5,800 nucleotides of DNA from Acidimicrobiaceae bacterium (GTDB lineage: Bacteria; Actinomycetota; Acidimicrobiia; Acidimicrobiales; RAAP-2): the NCBI GenBank assembly GCA_003157945.1, contig PMFY01000293.1, positions 1 through 5,800 on the forward strand. The letters run 5' to 3'. Numbering within the stretch: position 1 is the first letter of the stretch; each line of letters starts with the position of its first letter. Below the pieces are notes generated by a model that did not search any database, was not told the origin of the DNA, and saw only the letters and a list, made by a program, of their open reading frames with translations. Below, piece by piece: positions 1 through 5,410 of the stretch. Both the position numbers and the translations under genes were made by a program.

Positions 1-547
1 GGTGCCCCCCGGTCCGGAGCACCTCCCCCACCGCGACGACGGGGCCGAGCTCGACCACTGGGACGCCTACCTCGGCTGGTCGAGCGACGGTGCGCCGGTG
101 GCCACCCTGGTCGACGCCGTCCGCTGGTGCCGGAGCCACCGTCCCGACCACGAGCCCGTGCCGGTACTGCTGTGGGGGGACGTCCGCCTCGAGAACGTGG
201 TCGTGGGCGACGACCTCTCCATCCGTGCCGTGCTCGACTGGGACATGGCCACCGTCGGGGCGCCGTGGCACGACCTGGCCTGGTTCACCAGCCTGGACAC
301 CTCCATGGAGCACCTGTTCGGTCGCCGGCTGCCGGGCTGGCCGGACCGGGGGGCCACGATCGCCACCTACGAGGAGGCCGCCGGACGGCGGGTGGGACCG
401 CTCGACTGGTACGAGACGCTGGCGCTGCTCCGCAGCACGGCCCTGATGACCCGTCTGGGATACCTGCGCCGTGCCGCCGGTGAGGCGACGTTGCTGCCCA
501 TCGACGACAACCCGCTGCTCGACCTGCTCCGTGAACGGATCAGCTGA
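1..547 (+). CDS. APH-family phosphotransferase, C-terminal part (5' end outside window)
   Basis: This is the C-terminal lobe of an aminoglycoside-phosphotransferase-fold (APH) kinase, of the branch often found with acyl-CoA dehydrogenases (the ACAD10/11-like kinase domain). The family transfers phosphate from ATP to a small hydroxylated molecule; the substrate of this branch is not fixed. The frame is open from base 2 to TGA at 545-547, giving 181 visible residues. Full-length relatives have about 330-350, so the N-lobe with the ATP-binding lysine lies upstream, and the GTG at base 2 is probably internal. Counting from base 2, the catalytic loop is LLWGDVRLEN with Asp60 and Asn65, followed by the metal-binding LDWD with Asp79. 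The loop carries Trp58 where most APH enzymes have His; the key Asp and Asn are kept. A helical C-terminus follows, ending in LLRERIS. The P450 lies 109 bp downstream on the same strand. Family assignment is firm; the physiological substrate is unknown. Confidence 0.85.
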   Translation, partial: VPPGPEHLPHRDDGAELDHWDAYLGWSSDGAPVATLVDAVRWCRSHRPDHEPVPVLLWGDVRLENVVVGDDLSIRAVLDWDMATVGAPWHDLAWFTSLDTSMEHLFGRRLPGWPDRGATIATYEEAAGRRVGPLDWYETLALLRSTALMTRLGYLRRAAGEATLLPIDDNPLLDLLRERIS

Positions 548-656
548 TGCGGCCACCGCACACCCGACGCCGGACGGCCGAGTCGATCTAGAGTCCAAGG
601 GTTCGAGGGCGCCGTGCCACCCGTGACGGGCCCCTCACCGGTCGTCAAGGAGTCAC
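548..656 (+). promoter_or_regulatory. Intergenic leader of the P450 gene with GAGTC direct repeats
   Basis: This 109-bp gap separates the phosphotransferase stop from the P450 start. GAGTC occurs at 580-584 and again at 591-595, exactly 11 bp apart (one helical turn), and a third time at 650-654 overlapping the ribosome binding site. TAGAGT at 589-594 has four of six matches to a sigma-70 -10 box but no convincing -35 upstream. A small hairpin (CCCG-TGA-CGGG, 620-630) lies before the Shine-Dalgarno AAGGAG (647-652), which is 4 nt from the ATG. The region may hold a promoter or operator for the P450-SDR pair, but the motifs are short and could be chance. Confidence 0.25.
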
Positions 657-1853
657 ATGGACAGCTCACCACCCCCCGAGGATCCGTTCGCCGCCATGGA
701 CCCCGAGATGGCGGCCCACCCCCAGCCCCTGTTCAAGATGTTGCGCGACTCCATGCCGGTCATCCCGGTCGAGGGACGCGGGGTGGCGCTCACCCGCCGG
801 GTCGACGTCGAAGAGGTCTTCCGCCATCCCGAGGTGTTCTCCTCGAACGCCGACGCCGTGGACCTCCAGAACATCCGACCCCTGATCCCCCTCCAGATCG
901 ACCCGCCGGACCACAAGAAGTACCGCAAGCTGCTCGACCCGATCTTCGCCCCCCGACAGGTCGCCGTCCTCGAGGAGTCGCTGACGGCCTCGGTCAACGA
1001 GCTCATCGACCGGTTCATCGACCGGGGGGAGGTCGACTTCGCCGCCGAGTTCTCCACCCTGTTCCCGACCCGGGTCTTCCTCGACCTCCTGGGCCTCCCG
1101 GTCGACGAGCTCCCGCGCTTCCTCGCCCTGAAGGACGGGATCATCCGCCCCAACGTGGTGGTGGGCAGCACCTTCGGGAGCCCCGAGAGCGTGGCCCACC
1201 AGAAGCGGACGGCTGAGGCCATCTACGCCTACTTCGACGAGGTGCTCGACGAGCGGGAGCTCGAGCGTCGTGACGACCTGCTCAGCCGGTTCCTCGACGC
1301 CAGCGTGGACGGTCAGCGGCTGACCCGCGAGGACATCCTCGACATCTGCTTCCTCTTCCTCATCGCCGGGCTCGACACCGTGACCGCGTCGCTCGACTGC
1401 CTGTTCGCCTACCTGGCCGAGCACCCCGACCAGCGCCGGCAGCTGGTCGACGACCCCTCGCTCGTCCCCGCTGCCATCGAGGAGCTCCTCCGCTGGGAGA
1501 CACCGGTGATGGGCGTGGTGCGGGTGGCGCTCGAGGACACCGAGGTCTCGGGCTGCCCGGTCCACGAGGGCGACATGGTCATGGTCATGCTGGCCTCCGT
1601 CAACACCGACGAGGCCGAGCTGCCCGATGCCGACGTGGTCCGCTTCGACCGCGAGGCCAACCGGCACCTGGCCTTCGGGGGCGGCGTCCACCGCTGCCTC
1701 GGGTCGCATCTGGCCCGGCTCGAGCTGCGCGTCGCCCTGCGGGAGTGGCACCGGAGGATCCCCGAGTACGCCGTGGCCGAGGGGCACACCCTGGCCTACA
1801 CGTCGGGCATCCGGTCGATCGACCACTTCCCGATGACCTTCACCACACCCTGA
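657..1853 (+). CDS. Cytochrome P450 monooxygenase
   Basis: This is a soluble bacterial class I-type P450 of 398 residues, the usual length, with no signal or membrane anchor. It would bind haem and insert one oxygen atom from O2 into an organic substrate using electrons from a ferredoxin and reductase. Visible landmarks in order: C-helix haem-propionate region DPPDHKKYRK at 82-91 (His86, Arg90); I-helix oxygen-activation motif AGLDT at 237-241 (Asp240, Thr241); K-helix ExxR at Glu276-Arg279; and the haem loop FGGGVHRCLG at 340-349, with Cys347 as the axial thiolate ligand. The ATG at 657 has AAGGAG at 647-652. The segment NTDEAELPDAD at 316-326 departs from the common NRDP..F.DP form. The SDR starts 41 bp downstream and probably shares the transcript. 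No ferredoxin or reductase is in the window. Family is certain; CYP subfamily and substrate are not, though the neighbours suggest a steroid-, terpenoid- or lipid-like compound. Confidence 0.95.
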   Translation: MDSSPPPEDPFAAMDPEMAAHPQPLFKMLRDSMPVIPVEGRGVALTRRVDVEEVFRHPEVFSSNADAVDLQNIRPLIPLQIDPPDHKKYRKLLDPIFAPRQVAVLEESLTASVNELIDRFIDRGEVDFAAEFSTLFPTRVFLDLLGLPVDELPRFLALKDGIIRPNVVVGSTFGSPESVAHQKRTAEAIYAYFDEVLDERELERRDDLLSRFLDASVDGQRLTREDILDICFLFLIAGLDTVTASLDCLFAYLAEHPDQRRQLVDDPSLVPAAIEELLRWETPVMGVVRVALEDTEVSGCPVHEGDMVMVMLASVNTDEAELPDADVVRFDREANRHLAFGGGVHRCLGSHLARLELRVALREWHRRIPEYAVAEGHTLAYTSGIRSIDHFPMTFTTP

Positions 1854-1885
1854 GCGCGGCCGCGCCCGCGACCCACCACACGAAT

Positions 1886-1889
1886 GGAG
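1886..1889 (+). promoter_or_regulatory. Ribosome binding site fixing the SDR start
   Basis: GGAG lies 5 nt before the ATG at 1895. The same frame is open back to 1745, inside the P450 gene, but that extension has no SDR character. The Rossmann beta-strand begins a few residues after the 1895 ATG, so this site decides the start. Confidence 0.65.
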
Positions 1890-1894
1890 CACCG

Positions 1895-2659
1895 ATGGAG
1901 TTGAGTCAGTACTCGGCCGTGGTCACCGGCGGAGCCGGGGGCCTCGGATCGGCCACCGTCCGCCGCCTGAGCGCGCTCGGGATGCAGGTGGTGGTCTTCG
2001 ACCGCGCCCTCGAGTCCGGCCAGGCGCTGGTCGCCGAGCTCGGGGCCGGCGCGGCCGTCGGTGGAGACGTCAACGACGACGCCGACGTCGGCGCCGCCCT
2101 CGATGCCGCGGTCGCCCTCGCTCCGCTCGGGGTGCTGGTCAACGTGGCCGGCGGGGGCATGGGCGGGCGGACGCTCTCCCGGGACAACACCCCGATGTCC
2201 ATGGAGGCCTTCCGGGGGACGATGGAGCTGAACGCCCTCGGTACCTTCAACGTCACCCGCCTCGCCGTCGCCCGGATGGCCGGCAACGAGCCGGACGCCA
2301 CCGGCCAGCGTGGCGTGGTGGTCAACACGGCCTCCATCGCCGGGTACGAGGGCCAGACCGGCCAGGTGGCCTACGCCGCGGCCAAGGCGGCCATCCTCGG
2401 CATGAGCCTGCCGCTGGCCCGTGACCTGGCCCCGCTGGGCATCCGGGTGTGTGCCATCGCCCCGGGCACCATGGGCACCCCGCTCATGCAGCGCGCGCCC
2501 GAGGAGATGAAGGCCAAGCTGGTCGAGAACATCGTCTTCCCCCGCCGCATGGGCGAGCCGGAGGAGTTCGCCCTCCTGGTGGAGAGCATCGTGGCCAACC
2601 CGTACCTGAACGGCGAGAACATCCGCCTGGACGGCGCGCTGCGGTTCCCGCCCAAGTAG
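1895..2659 (+). CDS. Short-chain dehydrogenase/reductase, HSD10 (17-beta-HSD type 10) type
   Basis: This is a classical SDR of 254 residues that would oxidise a secondary alcohol, such as a 3-hydroxyacyl-CoA or a steroid hydroxyl, with NAD+. Landmarks: cofactor loop TGGAGGLG at 11-18; Asp36 at the end of beta-2 (VVFDR), which favours NAD over NADP; NVAG at 83-86; and the catalytic tetrad Asn113, Ser147, Tyr160, Lys164. The tail, FPRRMGEPEEFALLV at 215-229 followed by NGENIRLDGALR at 239-250, closely follows the end of human HSD10 (FPSRLGDPAEYAHLV, NGEVIRLDGAIR, from memory). That supports this subfamily over FabG. Human HSD10 handles 2-methyl-3-hydroxyacyl-CoA and steroid substrates, so either role is possible here. 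The gene follows the P450 by 41 bp and could oxidise its hydroxylated product. It ends 33 bp from the convergent CoA-transferase gene. Family is very sure; substrate is inferred. Confidence 0.93.
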   Translation: MELSQYSAVVTGGAGGLGSATVRRLSALGMQVVVFDRALESGQALVAELGAGAAVGGDVNDDADVGAALDAAVALAPLGVLVNVAGGGMGGRTLSRDNTPMSMEAFRGTMELNALGTFNVTRLAVARMAGNEPDATGQRGVVVNTASIAGYEGQTGQVAYAAAKAAILGMSLPLARDLAPLGIRVCAIAPGTMGTPLMQRAPEEMKAKLVENIVFPRRMGEPEEFALLVESIVANPYLNGENIRLDGALRFPPK

Positions 2660-2674
2660 CCCCGCACACCCCCG

Positions 2675-2690
2675 GTCCCCCGGCGGGGAC
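2675..2690. terminator. Candidate bidirectional terminator hairpin between convergent genes
   Basis: A perfect 6-bp inverted repeat, GTCCCC-CGGC-GGGGAC, sits in the 33-bp gap between the SDR stop (2659) and the CoA-transferase stop (2693). Its place between two converging genes suits a terminator serving both strands. There is no T-tract on either side, so intrinsic termination would be of the non-canonical, U-poor kind proposed for high-GC actinobacteria. Short GC stems are common by chance in such DNA. Confidence 0.4.
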
Positions 2691-2692
2691 GG

Positions 2693-3910
2693 TCAGAGGA
2701 TGGCGCCGGCCTCCTTGTAGGCGATGATGGCGTCCCAGTCGAGACCCAACTCGAGCAGGATCTCCTCGGTGTGCTGCCCGTGCTCGGGCGCGGGCCGCAG
2801 CCCGTCGGCCGTCTCGTCCATCTGCACCGGGTTGGCCACCAGGTCGTAGGACTTGCCGTCGTCCCGGTCGACCCGGGCCAGGTAGCCGTTGGCCACCACC
2901 ATCGGGTCGTCCACCAGCTCGCTGGCCATCTGCACCGGGGCCCACGCCCCCGACAGCCCGGCCAGCACCGCCTTCCACTCCTCGTAGGTCTTGGAGGCGA
3001 AGAGCTGGTCGATCTCGCGTACGCACTCCTCGCGGTTGGCGAACCGGGCGCCGCCGTCGGCGAAGCGCTCGTCGGTGATGAGGTCGGGGCGACCGACACA
3101 CTCGCAGAACTCGGGCCAGTACCGGTCCGACTGCAGCATCATCAGCGTGATGAACCGGTCGTCACTCGTGCGGTAGCTGCCGACCAGCGGGTTGGGCGAG
3201 GCGCTCCGGCCGAACTTCGGCATCGGGTCGCCGCCGTAGAGCCCCGACGCCACGATGTCGGGCGACAGCTGCCACATGGCCAGGCCCAGGAGCGACACGT
3301 CGACGACCGGCGCCTCGCCGGTGCGGGCCACCTGGAGCAATCCGGCGGCGATCCCGCCGGCGATGGCCATCCCCCCGGCCAGGTCGCCGAAGGCGGCCCG
3401 TCCCCCGATGGGGAACTTCGAGTCGCCGGGGGTCAGCGCGTCGGCGATGCCGCCCCGCCCCCAGTACACCGACCCGTCGTAGCCCGGTCGCCCCCGGTCG
3501 ACGCCGCGCGGTCCCTGACCGGATCCCCGGGCGTAGACGATTTTCGGGTTCACGGCCCGGATGTGCTCGAGGTCGATCCGGAGGCGCTGGCGCACATCGG
3601 GCAGGAAGCTGGTGAGGAACACGTCGGCGGTCTCCACCAGCTTGTAGAGGACGGCGCGACCGTCGTCGGTGCTGATGTCGATCCCGATGCTGCGCTTGCC
3701 CCGGTTGGGCTGCTCCATGATGTAGTTGACGGCGCCGGGGCCGCCGGGGATGAGGCCCATGGACACCAGGCCCCGCTGGGGATCGCCCGTCTCGGGGTGC
3801 TCGACCTTGATCACGTCGGCGCCCCAGTCGGCCAGGACGGCACCGGCCGACGGGACGAACGCCCAGGCCGCCACTTCGATCACGCGGACGCCGGAGAGAG
3901 CTTCGGACAT
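2693..3910 (-). CDS. Class III CoA-transferase / acyl-CoA racemase family (CaiB/BaiF)
   Basis: This 405-residue protein has the usual family length and belongs to the CaiB/BaiF/formyl-CoA-transferase family, which also includes alpha-methylacyl-CoA racemase. Members are knotted dimers in the cytosol that move CoA between carboxylic acids or epimerise a 2-methylacyl-CoA. Landmarks: the start LSGVRVIEVA at 5-14; the CoA-binding strand region LADWGADVIKVEHPETGDPQR at 26-46; the RGKRSIGIDI segment at 70-79; and the catalytic aspartate Asp176 in FGDLAGG, where transferases form an aspartyl-CoA thioester. The tail PAPEHGQHTEEILLELG (373-389) is typical of the family. The ATG at 3910 follows AAAGGA (3919-3924) at 8 nt spacing. 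It lies 86 bp downstream of the ACMSD-like amidohydrolase on the same strand. Transferase versus racemase cannot be settled from motifs, and the substrate is unknown. Confidence 0.92.
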   Translation of the reverse strand: MSEALSGVRVIEVAAWAFVPSAGAVLADWGADVIKVEHPETGDPQRGLVSMGLIPGGPGAVNYIMEQPNRGKRSIGIDISTDDGRAVLYKLVETADVFLTSFLPDVRQRLRIDLEHIRAVNPKIVYARGSGQGPRGVDRGRPGYDGSVYWGRGGIADALTPGDSKFPIGGRAAFGDLAGGMAIAGGIAAGLLQVARTGEAPVVDVSLLGLAMWQLSPDIVASGLYGGDPMPKFGRSASPNPLVGSYRTSDDRFITLMMLQSDRYWPEFCECVGRPDLITDERFADGGARFANREECVREIDQLFASKTYEEWKAVLAGLSGAWAPVQMASELVDDPMVVANGYLARVDRDDGKSYDLVANPVQMDETADGLRPAPEHGQHTEEILLELGLDWDAIIAYKEAGAIL

Positions 3911-3931
3911 GGGGTGGTTCCTTTGTTCGGG

Positions 3932-3948
3932 CGGCCCGCGACGGGCCG
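3932..3948 (-). other. GC-rich hairpin upstream of the CoA-transferase RBS
   Basis: A perfect 7-bp inverted repeat with a 3-nt loop (CGGCCCG-CGA-CGGGCCG on the plus strand) lies 7 bp upstream of the AAAGGA ribosome binding site of the CoA-transferase gene. It also lies 48 bp past the amidohydrolase stop, in the same direction of transcription. It has no T-tract. It could be a weak terminator between the genes, an mRNA-stabilising or processing element, or an attenuating leader structure. The stem is clear in the sequence; the role is inference. Confidence 0.4.
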
Positions 3949-3967
3949 GTGGTCGCTACAGGGGTCG

Positions 3968-3992
3968 GGCCGGGGTCCCGATCGGGGCGGCC
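3968..3992 (-). other. Imperfect hairpin directly after the amidohydrolase stop
   Basis: GGCCG at 3968-3972 can pair with CGGCC at 3988-3992, enclosing a 10-bp perfect palindrome CCCGATCGGG (3977-3986). On the minus strand this begins 4 bp after the amidohydrolase stop codon, a common place for a terminator or 3'-end stabilising structure. There is no T-tract, and alternative pairings are possible. Confidence 0.3.
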
Positions 3993-3996
3993 GGCG

Positions 3997-5280
3997 TCAG
4001 TCGTGCGAGGCGGCGGCGGCCAGGTCGCTGGCCAGGGTGCCGCGCCTGGCCACTCCCTCGCGGGCCTGGGAGCGGATCGACACGTCCCGCCCGGGCACCT
4101 GGGCCCGCAGGCTGCCCACCGTGCAGTGCTCCTTGCCGCCCAGGGCGGTGAACGGGTCGTAGTGGAAGTGGCGCATGGCGTTCAGGTGGGTGATCCGGTC
4201 GATGTCGTGATCGCTGACACCGTCCAGCGACTCGGCCAGCGTCTCCGGCGCGGTGGGCCAGGTCGAGTCGGAGTGCGGGTAGTCACACTCCCACATCACG
4301 TTGTCCATCTCGAGGAACTCGCGGCTGGCCACGCCGAACCGGTCGTCGATGAAGCAGGTGAGGACGTTGCGGTTGAACACCTCGCTGGGCAGGGCGTCGC
4401 CGTAGTCCTGCCCGGTCCAGAGGTGGTGGCGGTCGTAGTTGTAGTCGATGCGCTCCAGGAAGTACGGGATCCAGCCGATGCCGCCCTCGGACAGGGCCAC
4501 CCGGAGATCGGGGAACTTGCGGAGCACCGGCGACCACACGAGGTCCGTCGCGGCCTTGACGATGTTCATGGGCGTCAGGGTGATCAGGCAGTCCATCGGG
4601 GCATCCGGCGAGGTGATCACCAGCTCGGACGACGAACCGATGTGCAGGCACACCACCACCTGCTCCTCGCTGCACGCCCGCCAGAACGGGTCCCAGTGGT
4701 CGCTGTGGACACTGGGCCAGCCCAACTTCGACGGGTTCTCCGAGAAGGTCACCGCGTGGGCCCCCTTGGCCGCCGTGCGCCGCACCTCGGCCGCCATGAT
4801 CTCGGGATCCCAGATGGCGGGCAGCGCGCACGGGATGAACCGGCCCGGGTGGGTCCCGCACCACTCGTCGATGTGCCAGTCGTTGTACGCCCGGATCATG
4901 GCGAGGGCCACGTCCTTGTCCTCGGTACGGGCGAAGAGCTGGCCGCAGAACTGGGGGAAGGACGGGAAGCACAGGGACCCGAGGACGCCGTTGGCGTCCA
5001 TGTCCCTCACCCGTTCGTCGATGTCGTAGCAGCCGGGACGGAGCTGGTCGAAGGAGGTCGGCTCGATGCCGTACTCCTCGCGTGGCCGCCCGGCCACGGC
5101 GTTGAGCGCCACGTTGGGCAGGACCTGGCCCTCGTAGAGCCACGAGTTGGTCCCGTCGTCGTTGGTGATGAACTGCGGTGCGAGGTCGACGTACTTCGCC
5201 GGCAGGCGGTCGTCGAACAGCCCCGGCGGCTCGACCACGTGGTCGTCGACACTCACCAGCACCATCTCGTTGATTTCCAC
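3997..5280 (-). CDS. Amidohydrolase-2 family (ACMSD-like) metal-dependent hydrolase
   Basis: This is a TIM-barrel metal-dependent hydrolase or decarboxylase of the amidohydrolase-related family (PF04909 type), 427 residues from the GTG at 5280. Relatives hydrolyse C-C, C-N or ester bonds, or decarboxylate, in catabolism of ring compounds. Likely metal ligands: Asp12 and His14 in VDDHVVEPP (a DxH form of the usual HxH), His213 in CLHIGS, and Asp333 in ECDYPHSDSTWP; Glu265 in SEGGIGW stands where ACMSD has a His. GTG is chosen because AGGGAG (5289-5294) lies 8 nt upstream and the barrel's first strand follows at once. The frame is open to an ATG-type start at 5376, but that stretch overlaps a promoter candidate and looks non-coding; an ATG at 5265 would trim five residues. 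The last 45 residues or so are low in recognisable motifs. It sits between the YtcJ-like gene and the CoA-transferase. Family is sure; substrate is unknown. Confidence 0.9.
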   Translation of the reverse strand: MEINEMVLVSVDDHVVEPPGLFDDRLPAKYVDLAPQFITNDDGTNSWLYEGQVLPNVALNAVAGRPREEYGIEPTSFDQLRPGCYDIDERVRDMDANGVLGSLCFPSFPQFCGQLFARTEDKDVALAMIRAYNDWHIDEWCGTHPGRFIPCALPAIWDPEIMAAEVRRTAAKGAHAVTFSENPSKLGWPSVHSDHWDPFWRACSEEQVVVCLHIGSSSELVITSPDAPMDCLITLTPMNIVKAATDLVWSPVLRKFPDLRVALSEGGIGWIPYFLERIDYNYDRHHLWTGQDYGDALPSEVFNRNVLTCFIDDRFGVASREFLEMDNVMWECDYPHSDSTWPTAPETLAESLDGVSDHDIDRITHLNAMRHFHYDPFTALGGKEHCTVGSLRAQVPGRDVSIRSQAREGVARRGTLASDLAAAASHD

Positions 5281-5288
5281 GGCACACA

Positions 5289-5294
5289 CTCCCT
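5289..5294 (-). promoter_or_regulatory. Ribosome binding site fixing the GTG start of the amidohydrolase
   Basis: AGGGAG on the minus strand ends 8 nt before GTG at 5280, which is good Shine-Dalgarno spacing. It favours this GTG over the internal ATG at 5265, which has no purine-rich site at that distance, and over the far-upstream start at 5376. Confidence 0.6.
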
Positions 5295-5320
5295 CTCGCC
5301 CCCCGGGCGCGGTCAGCGCG

Positions 5321-5349
5321 ATTCTTCCAGACCGTCCCCCGGATGTCAC
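5321..5349 (-). promoter_or_regulatory. Candidate sigma-70-type promoter for the amidohydrolase / CoA-transferase genes
   Basis: On the minus strand GTGACA (5349-5344) matches five of six bases of TTGACA. It is followed after exactly 17 bp by AAGAAT (5326-5321), four of six to TATAAT. Transcription would start near 5314 and leave a leader of about 34 nt before the GTG at 5280. It lies in the 130-bp gap after the YtcJ-like gene, so the amidohydrolase may have its own promoter instead of depending on read-through. AAGAAT also stands out as an A/T-rich patch in GC-rich surroundings. Confidence 0.45.
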
Positions 5350-5410
5350 CTCTCCCCGCTCGGGGGCGCTCCGCATCCCGGGCGGGCCGTCGCCGGGCCG
5401 GTATCCGTGC

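Noticed and set aside
539..548. Perfect 10-bp palindrome ATCAGCTGAT across the phosphotransferase stop codon
   Set aside because: It is short and lies mostly within coding sequence, with no loop or partner site; probably chance.
1854..1865. 12-bp palindrome GCGCGGCCGCGC just after the P450 stop
   Set aside because: It is simple GC alternation, leaving only a 4-bp stem when folded, and sits inside a likely operon; too weak to call a terminator.
666..1892. Long minus-strand open frame (408 codons) opposite the P450
   Set aside because: Its translation shows no family motif and is rich in E, V, G and D as expected for the antisense of a GC-rich gene; the plus strand carries an unmistakable P450.
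1745..1894. Extension of the SDR upstream into the P450 gene
   Set aside because: The ATG at 1895 has its own GGAG site and begins right before the Rossmann strand; the upstream residues are an out-of-frame reading of the P450 3' end.
2771..4162. Long plus-strand open frame (463 codons) opposite the CoA-transferase
   Set aside because: It is low-complexity antisense sequence that crosses the intergenic gap and has no recognisable domain; the minus strand encodes a full CaiB/BaiF protein.
4448..5029. Plus-strand open frame of 193 codons opposite the amidohydrolase
   Set aside because: It lies wholly inside a well-supported gene, shows no motif, and is an expected by-product of high GC content.
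5281..5376. N-terminal extension of the amidohydrolase to a start at 5376
   Set aside because: The added 32 residues (rich in G, R, S and E) have no family match, the region holds a promoter candidate, and a well-spaced ribosome binding site serves the GTG at 5280.
5376..5403. GC-rich repeats after the YtcJ-like stop as a terminator
   Set aside because: The pairings are ambiguous short GGCC/CCCGG runs with long loops and no T-tract; not distinguishable from base composition.
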